Below are positions 27,787-35,810 of a stretch of 64,000 nt of DNA, in pieces (position 1 is the stretch's first letter; each line of letters opens with the position of its first letter). The notes under the pieces are model-generated. The model was not told where the DNA came from. It did not search any database and was given only the letters and a program-made list of their open reading frames with translations. The translations under genes were made by a program, and so were the position numbers. Source of the stretch: Allobosea lathyri (GTDB lineage Bacteria; Pseudomonadota; Alphaproteobacteria; Rhizobiales; Beijerinckiaceae); assembly GCF_900108245.1 (NCBI RefSeq), contig NZ_FNUY01000004.1, forward strand, positions 461,001-525,000. Direction: 5' to 3'.

Positions 27787-28551
27787 ATGACGACACCGAC
27801 AAGCAATGCCGACACCGGCGCTTTGCAGCGCGAAGCTGCGATGATGAAGCTGGAGCGTTTCATCGCCGAACGCGAACTCATCGACGACGTCGCCTTGTCG
27901 ATACCCGGCGACGAGCTGCTCGCGCGCTACGAGCGGCTCTATACCGGCGCCATCAGCGACGTGCTGCGCGAGCACTGCCTGACCGAGCAGACCCTGCCCA
28001 ACGCGCTCGTGCCACTTCATCCCAACAAGACCGTCGCAGGCTTCGCCTTCACCGTTAAGAGCGCGCCCAACACCAAGATCACCGGCGAGCTGACCTTCCG
28101 CACGCAGATGCTCGACGCGATGCACGCCGGCAGCTTCGTGGTCTGGGATACATCAGGCGACATGGAGGCGACGGCCTGGGGCGGCGTCATGACGGCGACA
28201 GCGCTCGGAAAGGGCATCCGCGCGGCCGTCATCGATGGCGGCATCCGCGACACCCATCAGATCATGGAAAAGGATTTCCCGGTCTATTACCGCTACCGCA
28301 GCCCCAATGGCTCGCTCGGGCGTTGCCTGATCTCGCATTACCAGGTTCCGATCAGGATCGGCTCGGCCTGGATCCGGCCCGGCGACATCGTTATCGGCGA
28401 TATCGACGGCGTCATCGTCGTGCCGCGCAAGCTCGCTGTCGAAGTGCTGCTGCGCGCCGAGGAGATCCTGCGCAACGAAAAGCAGATCTTCGGCTGGGTC
28501 GCGGACGGCGAAAGCGTCCAGTCGATCACCGAAAAGGGCGGCTATTTCTGA
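27787..28551 (+). CDS. RraA/HMG-aldolase family protein 2
   Basis: A 254-aa RraA-fold protein with IRAAVIDGGIRDTHQIM and IVIGDIDGVIVVPRKLA. It carries an N-terminal extension of about 35 residues relative to paralogue 1. Placed directly after the acid-sugar dehydratase, it is a good candidate for retro-aldol cleavage of the 2-keto-3-deoxy product. I chose the ATG at 27787; in-frame ATGs 17-18 codons downstream are alternatives. It ends the rightward operon. Confidence 0.85.
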   Translation: MTTPTSNADTGALQREAAMMKLERFIAERELIDDVALSIPGDELLARYERLYTGAISDVLREHCLTEQTLPNALVPLHPNKTVAGFAFTVKSAPNTKITGELTFRTQMLDAMHAGSFVVWDTSGDMEATAWGGVMTATALGKGIRAAVIDGGIRDTHQIMEKDFPVYYRYRSPNGSLGRCLISHYQVPIRIGSAWIRPGDIVIGDIDGVIVVPRKLAVEVLLRAEEILRNEKQIFGWVADGESVQSITEKGGYF

Positions 28552-28577
28552 GCTGGACTGTTTTCAGTCGGAACCGA

Positions 28578-28650
28578 GTCATCCCGGATCCTTGCCTATC
28601 AGCGCTCAGGAATGGATCCCGGGTCTCCGCTTCGCTACGCCCGGGATGAC
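28578..28650. repeat. REP-like intergenic palindromic element
   Basis: Bounded by GTCATCCCGG and CCCGGGATGAC, with the inner inverted blocks GATCC and GGATC. It lies between two convergent units and is similar in design to the element at 14536. It may also act as a bidirectional transcription stop. Confidence 0.6.
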
Positions 28651-28679
28651 AGGGCGTTTCCGTGTGAAAACAGAACGCT

Positions 28680-29228
28680 CTAACTGATTGCTTCCTCTGC
28701 GCGGCCGCGCCATCCGGTGTCGCCCGGCATGGCGGCAAGGCTCGCCATTGCCTGCCCCCGTGGCATCGCGGCCATCAGCCGTTGCGTATAGGGTTCGCTG
28801 GGCGCCTCGACGATCGCGGCGGCCGGCCCCTGCTCGACGATGCGGCCGCGATGCATCACCGCGATGCGGTCCGACACCCAGCGCACGATCTCGATGTCGT
28901 GGCCGACGAACATCATGGCGAAGCCGCGCTTGGCCTGGAGTGTCTTGAGCATGGCGATGACCTGCATCTGAACGGTGGCATCGAGCGCCGAGACGATCTC
29001 GTCGCAGATCAGCAACTCCGGCTCCGACAGAAGCGCCCGGGCGATGCAGACGCGCTGGCGCTGCCCCCCTGACAATTGGTGCGGATAGCGGCCGAGATGT
29101 TCGGGCGCGAGAGCCACATCGTCGAGCGCCGCCTCGATCCGGGCCCGGTCGCCAGCGTCTGAAAGGCCGAGCAGCTCCAGCGGCTCGCGCATCGCAGCCT
29201 CGATCGTGAGCCTTGGGTTGATCGAAGC
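28680..29228 (-). pseudogene. 3' half of an oligopeptide-type ABC ATPase (OppF/DppF-like), truncated
   Basis: About 182 codons of a family-typical ATPase remain: SINPRLTIEAAMREPLELLG, signature LSGGQRQRVCIARALLSEP, Walker B LLICDEIVSALDA, H-loop FVGHDIEIVRWVSDRIAVM and the C-terminal GPAAAIVEAPSEPYTQRLM. The first ~100 residues, including Walker A, are missing. The fragment begins exactly where the phosphonoacetate hydrolase gene breaks off, in another frame. It cannot hydrolyse ATP and has no own start. Confidence 0.85.
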
Positions 29229-30228
29229 GGCGGCAAACCTCCTCGCGCAGCAGCGCGTGCTGGACGCCGGGCAGGCTGCCCAGGAAGTCGCGAACCTCGT
29301 CATGATCCAGATCGGACAGGATGTGGACACGCACGAAACCGCCGAGCGCACCATGATGGCGCACGAACGGGTCGGTGATCGGGCAGATCACCCGTGTTGC
29401 TCCAACCCCGTAGCGCGCATCCAGCCGATCGCCGAGATAGAGGATGTTCGGCGAGCCATCGGCGAGGGACAGATCCGTCATGCCGTGATCGGCGACGATG
29501 CCGACCGTGGCGCCCGCGTCGATGAAGGCCCCGACACGCTCATCGACGGCGCGGATGAAGGCGTCCGATTCCGGCGCGCCTGGCGCATGGGCGTGCTGAA
29601 CGAAATCCGAAAGCGAGAGATAGAGCAGCTGCGCCCGGCCGCTCTGCAGCAGGCGAAGCCCGGCATCGAGCACGAACAGCGAAAGCTCCGGCGAATACTG
29701 GTCGGGAACCGGCCTGCCCGCCTGGGCGTCGGCGCCGGAGATCCCATGCTCCGCCACGGTACAGGTCATCGCTTTCTCTGCCGAGAATGCGATGCCCGGA
29801 CGGCCCTCGCCCGCTAGCCCGACGGCGAGCGCCTTGCGCAGCTTGTCCTTGGCGGTGACGGCGGCGACCTTCACGCCGGCTTCCGAGAGGCCGGCAAGGA
29901 TCGTCGGGACGCTGAGCGGCCCGGCATCGGTCATCATGACCTCCTCGCCAGTCGTGCGATCGTACCAATAATTGCCGGAGACGCCGTGCACGCTCGGCGG
30001 CACGCCGCAGACGATCGAGACATTGTTGGGATTGGTGAAGCTCGGCATCGCGGAATGTGCGCTGTCATAAAAGCCGCGCTCGGCCATCACCGACAGGCGC
30101 GGGGAAATCCCCCTTATTGCCGCATCCGCAAGATATGATGGGTCCATTCCATCATAACAGATCACGACAACAGGGTTTTCCGGCAGAAAATAGCCGCGAT
30201 CGTTGATATGAATTGACGTATTGCTCAC
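29226..30228 (-). pseudogene. phnA: Phosphonoacetate hydrolase PhnA, 3'-truncated by deletion
   Basis: About 334 codons match the alkaline-phosphatase-fold phosphonoacetate hydrolase: VVVICYDGMDPSYL (metal Asp26), SFTNPNNVSIVCG (nucleophile Thr65), LSDFVQHAHAP and GIVADHGM (metal ligands). After LREEVCRRFD the sequence passes into the out-of-frame ABC ATPase fragment, so the C-terminus with the last zinc histidine (His377 in the Pseudomonas enzyme) is gone. The open frame runs on to 28606 but that tail is not PhnA. The start ATG at 30228 is divergent from a LysR gene, as expected for a phn locus. Confidence 0.85.
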
Positions 30229-30263
30229 GTAATTCCTCGGCTTTACAGTTCAGCCAAGGCTCT

Positions 30264-30285
30264 ATCTTCTTATTTACGCGAAGAT
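30264..30285. promoter_or_regulatory. Inverted repeat ATCTTC-N10-GAAGAT in the phnA/lysR divergent region
   Basis: Perfect 6-bp arms separated by 10 bases fit the geometry of a LysR-type site (T-N11-A type) in the 102-bp region between the divergent phnA remnant and the LysR gene. Binding by the adjacent LysR protein is inferred. Confidence 0.45.
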
Positions 30286-30330
30286 GAAAGCGACTTATAT
30301 TCGCGCCGATTTGAGATAAGGTCACATTCT

Positions 30331-31197
30331 ATGTCGCATCTACCTTCTTTGCGGGCGCTGGCAACTCTTGAAGCCGTCGTGCGCACCGGCAACATCGTCG
30401 CAGCGGCAGATGAACTCTGTGTGACACCCGGCGCGATCAGCAAGCAGCTCGGGCAGTTGCAGGAGGCGATCGACGAGCCTCTCTTCGAGAAAGGGCATCG
30501 GTTGCGTCCGACGACGCTGGCCACCGAACTCGCACAGGCGATCGGGGCAGGCCTGCAGCAGATCCGCGGTGGCTGGGACGCCGCATCAGAGAAAGGGCAG
30601 CAGCGCGTCGTGACGCTGGCTGCCAATGCGACACTTTCGGTTCACTGGATCATGCCGCGATTGGTGGATGCGGAAGTGGCGGCGGGCGGGCGCGCCATAC
30701 GCGTCTCGGCGCTCCACACCACCGACGACTGGCAGCAGGCGCAGTTCGATATCGCCATACTCCGCAACGCCTGGAGGCCCGAAGGCTGGCAGCAGCGCGA
30801 GATCGGCGTGGAGCGTTTGACCTTACTCGCTCGCCCCGATTGTGCCGAGATGCTGCGGCGAACGGGACCCGCGGGATTGCAGACCCAAACCGTCTTCGTC
30901 GCCGACACCCGCAGCGGCGAACTCGAAAGTTGGATCGAAGTCGCGGGAATCGAAAGGCCCCCAGCCATCCGGTCGACACCGCATTTCTACATTGCGGCAC
31001 AGGCGGCGATGGCGGGCCAGGGTTGCATCATCGCGCCGCCCTTGGTGCTGGCCGACCTCATCGAGCAAGGCCGACTCGCCGCCCCCTTCCCGGAGATCGT
31101 GGCGCAAGGCGCAACCCTGACAGCCGTTTTCGACGCGGACCGATGCAAGACCGCTTTCGTCGAGAAGCTGTTGCAGGCCCTGTTTCGAGAGTTCTGA
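30331..31197 (+). CDS. LysR family transcriptional regulator, GcvA-like
   Basis: A 288-aa LysR-type regulator. The N-terminal helix-turn-helix (residues 5-65) includes LRALATLEAVVRTGNIVAAADELCVTPGAISKQLGQLQ, and the C-terminal substrate-binding domain contains AAQAAMAGQGCIIAPPLVLADLIEQGRL, like GcvA. It is divergent from the phnA remnant, so it was probably the phosphonoacetate-responsive activator. It appears intact although its target gene is broken. Confidence 0.9.
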   Translation: MSHLPSLRALATLEAVVRTGNIVAAADELCVTPGAISKQLGQLQEAIDEPLFEKGHRLRPTTLATELAQAIGAGLQQIRGGWDAASEKGQQRVVTLAANATLSVHWIMPRLVDAEVAAGGRAIRVSALHTTDDWQQAQFDIAILRNAWRPEGWQQREIGVERLTLLARPDCAEMLRRTGPAGLQTQTVFVADTRSGELESWIEVAGIERPPAIRSTPHFYIAAQAAMAGQGCIIAPPLVLADLIEQGRLAAPFPEIVAQGATLTAVFDADRCKTAFVEKLLQALFREF

Positions 31198-31200
31198 CAC

Positions 31201-31562
31201 CTGAAAAAGATAACCTTCAGCGGCGAAGATCTCGGCCGCTTTGCCTCGATGGAAGCCCTGCATGTCCGCCTGTTCCTGCCTCCGGCAGGGCTCGCCGAAC
31301 CGGCCTGGCCGATGCTGGGCACGGATGGCATGTTGCAGATACCGCCGCCGGAAGGGCGCCCTGCTGTTCGCAAATACACGATCCGCCGGATCGATGTCGG
31401 CGCCGGAACGCTCGCGATCGATTTCGTAGTTCCCGCCGAGCCGCCGCGCGCCAACGCCTGCGCCCGGACCTGGACCGGCATCTGGTCGTCAGCTACTGGC
31501 GCAACGGCCTGTCGGAAGAGCAGCATTCGGCCGAGAAAAAGGCTGCAGCCCGGGCCGCCTGA
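31201..31562 (+). pseudogene. Siderophore-interacting protein (SIP/ViuB-type FAD ferric reductase) remnant
   Basis: Two pieces in different frames. Frame one (31201-about 31440) gives LKKITFSGEDLGRFASMEA and, further on, HVRLFLPP, then RKYTIRRIDVGAGTLAIDFV: the middle of the FAD domain. Frame two (from about 31461) gives the C-terminal PDLDRHLVVSYWRNGLSEEQ and stops at 31562. The N-terminus and the NADPH-binding region between the pieces are missing, so it is a doubly deleted pseudogene, directly after the LysR stop. An iron link matches the siderophore locus at 43-48 kb. Confidence 0.75.
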
Positions 31563-31631
31563 GCCCGATGCGCGTTGTACTATCGGCAGCCGGCATGGCC
31601 GTAGCCAGGGTGTAGCCCGACCCGGGTGATA

Positions 31632-34600
31632 CTAACCCTCGGAAACGATGGCCAGCTCCGGCAGGTTGCCTGATCGCATGCCCATCTCCCGGTACATCAT
31701 GGTTGCGATGGCAAGTTGGTCACGGGCCTGATCCGGCTGGCCTGCGCGCAGATACAGGCTCCCAAGGCCATGATGGCAACGTGCGACAAGCGGATACAGC
31801 CCCAGCTCCATCGCGAGCGCGAGGGCGTCCCGATAATGCGCCTCGGCGGGTTCGGCAGCCTCGGTGCAGACTGCGATCTCGCCGAGAAGGTGGAGGGCGT
31901 TCGCTTCACCGCGACGCTGACCGCCTTCACGAGCCGTGGCCAGGGCTCGCATGGCATATTTGAGAGCGTCGGCGTGTTGGCCGGCAAGCCTATGCGCTTC
32001 CCCCAGCGGCACCAGGAAGAGGGCCTGCCCGAATCGATGCCCCATAACCTCGAGAGCGCTCAGTGCCTGCTCCAGCAAGGGCAGGCCCCGATCGGTCTGT
32101 CCCAGCATCGCATAGGCGTAGCCGATCGTTCCCGAACTGCCGGCGACCATGAAGGGCAGATCAAACTCAAGGGCCACCGTGTGAGCGCGCTCCAGCCTCG
32201 TTATGGCGCCGGCGAACTCGCCCCGGATGACATGGAGGTCGGCGAGGCACCAATAGGCGATCGTCAGACCGAGCGGGTCGTCGACCGCATGAGCGATGCG
32301 AATACCCTCCTCGCCATGCGCGATTCCCTGTTCGAATTTGCCCTGCTCGGCATAAATGCGGGCCAGGAAGCCCCGCACGGTCACCGCTGGATATGCAGCG
32401 AGACCAAACCGTTCGAAACTGGGCTGGCGATCGAGCAATTCCAGGGCTCGCACGAAGAGCGGCTCGACCTGCCGAAGTTCGAGTGTGGCGAAGCCGGCCG
32501 TCCCGAGAAACAGGGTCGACGCCATCTGGAGCGGAACGTCGCCAAGTGAATCCGCAAGCTCGAGTGCCTGCTGGCCAAAAACCGACGCTTCCGCCGGATC
32601 GCCGCCAAGCGCGAGAGTCTGGCACATGTGAAAGGAGAACCGCGCCAGTCTGTGCTGATCGCCGAGGCGCCTGGCCAGGCTTTCTGCTTCGCGAAGATGG
32701 CCGACGATGCGCTCGAATTGCCCGAGCGGGATAAGCGACGCCTTCAGCTCGAAGCGAAGATCGATGGCTTGCTCGAGCGTCTCTCGGGTCTCGGATAGCG
32801 TTGCAAGAACTCGCAATGCCTGTTCGAAAAACCCGGCCGCCTCGCGATTGGCCCAGCGTGCATGGGCAAGCTGAGCCGCCTTGACCCAATGGACGACTGC
32901 CTCGCTGGCAAGCGAAGCCTCAGTGAAATGGTGAGCAACGATTTCGGGCTGCTTTTCGGCCAGGGCCGGGAAGCGCTCGATCAGCGCTTTGGCGATGCTG
33001 GCATGCAGCCGCCGCCGCCGGCTCTTGACCATCGTGACATAGGCGGCATCCTCGACAAGCGCGTGCTTGAATATGTAGCTTGCCTCCGGCGGCGCTCCGC
33101 GGCGCGAAATGAGACCGGAAGCCACCAGACGCGCGAGCGCTGCGTCGAGATCCTCTGGTGCCAGGGCCGACACCGCGGCGATCAGCCCGTGGGAAAACTC
33201 CCGCCCGATCGCAGCGCCGATCATGGCCACGTCCTTGGCAGGGCCGAGCAGGTCGAGGCGAGCCACCAGCGAGGCCTGCAGCGTCGTCGGGATAGCCCGC
33301 AACGGCAAAGGTCCATCGAGGAGGTAGCTGTCGGCCATCTCACGCAACAACCCGCTTTCAAGGAGGGAACTCGTCAGCTCCTCGATGAACAGCGGCACGC
33401 CATCGGTGCGCGAAAGAATTTCCTCGAGAACGACACCGGGCAGCGCCTTGTCCTGCGAGATGCCGCGGATGATGCCAGCGCTATCGCTCGGCCCAAGGCG
33501 GCTCAGAGATAGCGTCGTCACATGCGGCTGGCCGATCCAGCTCGGTTGAAACTCCGGCCGGAATGTCACGAGCAACAGTATCGGCAGTTGGGGCGCACAG
33601 GTCACCATGCGCTCAAGCAGGTCCAGCGACGTCGGGTCGATCCAGTGCACGTCCTCGAACACGATCAGGACGGGTCTCTGCGAAGCGATGCCCTTGAGAT
33701 GATCGAGAAGCGCGCTGAGAGTCATCTCGCGTTTTTGTTGCGGGCTGACCGTCAACGCCGGATAGCGGTCGTCCATCGGCACGCCCAGCAATTCGGCGAA
33801 GAGTGCGAGGTCGCGAGATGGATCTGCGGTTACCGGCCTGAGCAGCGCCTCCAGCTTGTCGAGCCTTGCGCTGGCGCTGTCGTCGGGACCGAAGCCGGCA
33901 TCCAGCTGGATCTGGCCAATGAACGGGTAAAGCGGGCTGTGCCTATGATAGGGAGAGCAGGAATAACGAAGGCATGCATAGGATTTGCCGACGAGACTGG
34001 CTGGCAAGCTCTCCGCGATGCGCGACTTGCCGATGCCGGGCTCGCCCGAGATCAGCACGACCCGTCCCTCGCCGGAGCCGGCTTGATCCCACCGGCGGAG
34101 AAGTAACGCGATCTCCTCCTGCCGGCCGACGAGCGGGGTTAGAGCATCCCCACGCAGCGCATCGAAACGGCTCATCCCGGCCATCTCGCCACGCACTTGC
34201 CAGGCCTCCACTTGCCAGGCCTCCACTTGCCAGGCCTCGATCTCCCGCGGCAGGCCTGTCCCATCGCTGGCCGGAAGTGCCCGGCAGTCGAACATCCGCC
34301 TGACAAGCCGTTGCGTACTTGCGGAGATAGCGACTTCGCCGCCTCCTGCGCTGGACTGCAGCCGCGTCGCTATCGTCGAGGGCTCGCCCATTGCGACATG
34401 GTGGCGGCCATTGCCCGTCGTCGACTTTTCGCCGACGACGACGAGCCCGGTCGCAATTCCGACGCTCGCTTGAATCGTCCCGGCGGAAGGCGCGGTCAGT
34501 CTGCCCGTCGAATCGACGACGGCGAGACCGGCGCGCACAGCTCGTTCGGCGTCATGCTCGTGAGCGTTCGGGTAACCGAAATAGACGATCGCGCCATTGG

Positions 34601-35624
34601 CCTGGTACTGGGCGACAAATCCGTCAAATCGCGCGGCGACATCGGCCACCATCTTGTGGAAGGCGGCGATCAGATCATGGACGTCTTCTGGATCACGGCT
34701 TGCCGAAAGGGTCATGGAGCCGATCAGGTTGCAAACCATGATTGTCAGCTGGCGCTGCTCGATAACATGCGAGCGAACAGCGACACTCGCCGAAGCATCG
34801 TCGCTCCCGGCTGCGGCACTCTTGCCTTCGGTCTCCTGCCCGGATGTCCCGGCCGTGGAAACGTCGGAACTCCGCGACCGCCCGGGCGGCGTTGCGCTAC
34901 GAAGCTCGGCGGCCAGCGACTGCGTGATCGCATCGGGCTCTGCGCTGAGCTCGCGCTTCAGCAGCGCAACGAGATCCTGATAGTGCTTGAGTGCCTCGGC
35001 CTTTCGCCCCAGGGCGACCAGCGCCCGGACGATCAACCGATGTGCGTCCTCGCGCAGGGCATTCACCTGGATGGCCCGATGGGCAGCCTTGAGCGCAGCC
35101 TCCTCATGGCCAGCCAGCAGCGCCTCCTGACTGTGGCCGACCATGGCGTCGAGCGCAAAGCCTTCCAGGCGCTCCCGTTCTGCGGCACGCCAATCCGACC
35201 AGGAATCTTCCGCTATGCTCAAATCCGACAGCAGCGGCCCGCGGTAGAGATCGACGGCTGCGGCGAGCGAAGCGCGGCTTCCGCCGGCGATCAACGCCTT
35301 GAAGCGAACCACATCGCAATCGATCGCGCCCGGCGCAAGCCAGACCTCATCATCGTTGTTGAGGAGGGCATCCTGGCCCAAAGTCCGGCGTAGCCGAAAA
35401 AGAGCCTGACGCAGGCTCTGCCGGGCCTGGGTCTCGTAATGCGAGCCCCAGAGGAGAGTGGCCAACCTCTCACGCGGCTGAGGCTGATGCGCGGTGCAGG
35501 CCAGATAGGCCAACAGCCCCGAGAGCTTCTTGCTCGGCAAATGGATGATGCCATCCGCGGTTGCCAGTTCAAATCGCCCGAGCAACGAAAGGCGGAATTT
35601 GGGAAGAGCGACCCTGTCTTTCAT
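31632..35624 (-). CDS. Large BTAD / degenerate cyclase / AAA ATPase / TPR regulator
   Basis: A 1330-aa cytosolic STAND-like regulator. Residues 1-100 are an OmpR-like DNA-binding domain (FRLSLLGRFELATADG, then RERLATLLWG), residues 100-245 a BTAD helical domain (DLYRGPLLSDLSIAEDSW), 290-450 a class III cyclase-like domain, 497-850 an AAA ATPase with Walker A GEPGIGKS and Walker B VLIVFEDVHWIDP, and the rest TPR helices. Both cyclase metal positions are Asn (N299 in MVCNLIGS; N343 in QANGAIVYFG), so catalysis is unlikely. I prefer ATG at 35624; GTG at 35666 is possible. It is divergent from the autotransporter. Confidence 0.88.
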   Translation of the reverse strand: MKDRVALPKFRLSLLGRFELATADGIIHLPSKKLSGLLAYLACTAHQPQPRERLATLLWGSHYETQARQSLRQALFRLRRTLGQDALLNNDDEVWLAPGAIDCDVVRFKALIAGGSRASLAAAVDLYRGPLLSDLSIAEDSWSDWRAAERERLEGFALDAMVGHSQEALLAGHEEAALKAAHRAIQVNALREDAHRLIVRALVALGRKAEALKHYQDLVALLKRELSAEPDAITQSLAAELRSATPPGRSRSSDVSTAGTSGQETEGKSAAAGSDDASASVAVRSHVIEQRQLTIMVCNLIGSMTLSASRDPEDVHDLIAAFHKMVADVAARFDGFVAQYQANGAIVYFGYPNAHEHDAERAVRAGLAVVDSTGRLTAPSAGTIQASVGIATGLVVVGEKSTTGNGRHHVAMGEPSTIATRLQSSAGGGEVAISASTQRLVRRMFDCRALPASDGTGLPREIEAWQVEAWQVEAWQVRGEMAGMSRFDALRGDALTPLVGRQEEIALLLRRWDQAGSGEGRVVLISGEPGIGKSRIAESLPASLVGKSYACLRYSCSPYHRHSPLYPFIGQIQLDAGFGPDDSASARLDKLEALLRPVTADPSRDLALFAELLGVPMDDRYPALTVSPQQKREMTLSALLDHLKGIASQRPVLIVFEDVHWIDPTSLDLLERMVTCAPQLPILLLVTFRPEFQPSWIGQPHVTTLSLSRLGPSDSAGIIRGISQDKALPGVVLEEILSRTDGVPLFIEELTSSLLESGLLREMADSYLLDGPLPLRAIPTTLQASLVARLDLLGPAKDVAMIGAAIGREFSHGLIAAVSALAPEDLDAALARLVASGLISRRGAPPEASYIFKHALVEDAAYVTMVKSRRRRLHASIAKALIERFPALAEKQPEIVAHHFTEASLASEAVVHWVKAAQLAHARWANREAAGFFEQALRVLATLSETRETLEQAIDLRFELKASLIPLGQFERIVGHLREAESLARRLGDQHRLARFSFHMCQTLALGGDPAEASVFGQQALELADSLGDVPLQMASTLFLGTAGFATLELRQVEPLFVRALELLDRQPSFERFGLAAYPAVTVRGFLARIYAEQGKFEQGIAHGEEGIRIAHAVDDPLGLTIAYWCLADLHVIRGEFAGAITRLERAHTVALEFDLPFMVAGSSGTIGYAYAMLGQTDRGLPLLEQALSALEVMGHRFGQALFLVPLGEAHRLAGQHADALKYAMRALATAREGGQRRGEANALHLLGEIAVCTEAAEPAEAHYRDALALAMELGLYPLVARCHHGLGSLYLRAGQPDQARDQLAIATMMYREMGMRSGNLPELAIVSEG
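34194..34238. repeat. Three exact 15-bp tandem repeats inside the BTAD/AAA regulator
   Basis: CACTTGCCAGGCCTC occurs three times head to tail. On the coding strand it yields the repeated pentapeptide EAWQV in the linker between the cyclase-like and AAA domains. Unit length is a multiple of three, so copy number changes would keep the frame. Confidence 0.85.
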
Positions 35625-35810
35625 TCCGCTGGCGACGCGATCACGACGATGTTCCTCAAAAAGCACACTCTATATTGTTCGAACGCACGGTAAGCCGAAA
35701 TGACGATCCTGTAACGCGGCAATAACGCCCGCAAGGACGGCGCGCGATTTAGTCAATAGCCAGAGATTGCTGCCGCGGATAGCGGCATTTGGCACGCGTG
35801 AGGACTGTCT

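Noticed and set aside
28606..30228. A single 540-aa protein fused from phosphonoacetate hydrolase and an arginine-rich tail
   Set aside because: The tail is the wrong frame of an ABC ATPase fragment; the fusion is a deletion scar and not a real domain fusion.
35771..35787. TGCCGC/GCGGCA hairpin before the autotransporter considered as a riboswitch
   Set aside because: A single 6-bp stem with a 5-base loop is too small to support a known riboswitch class.
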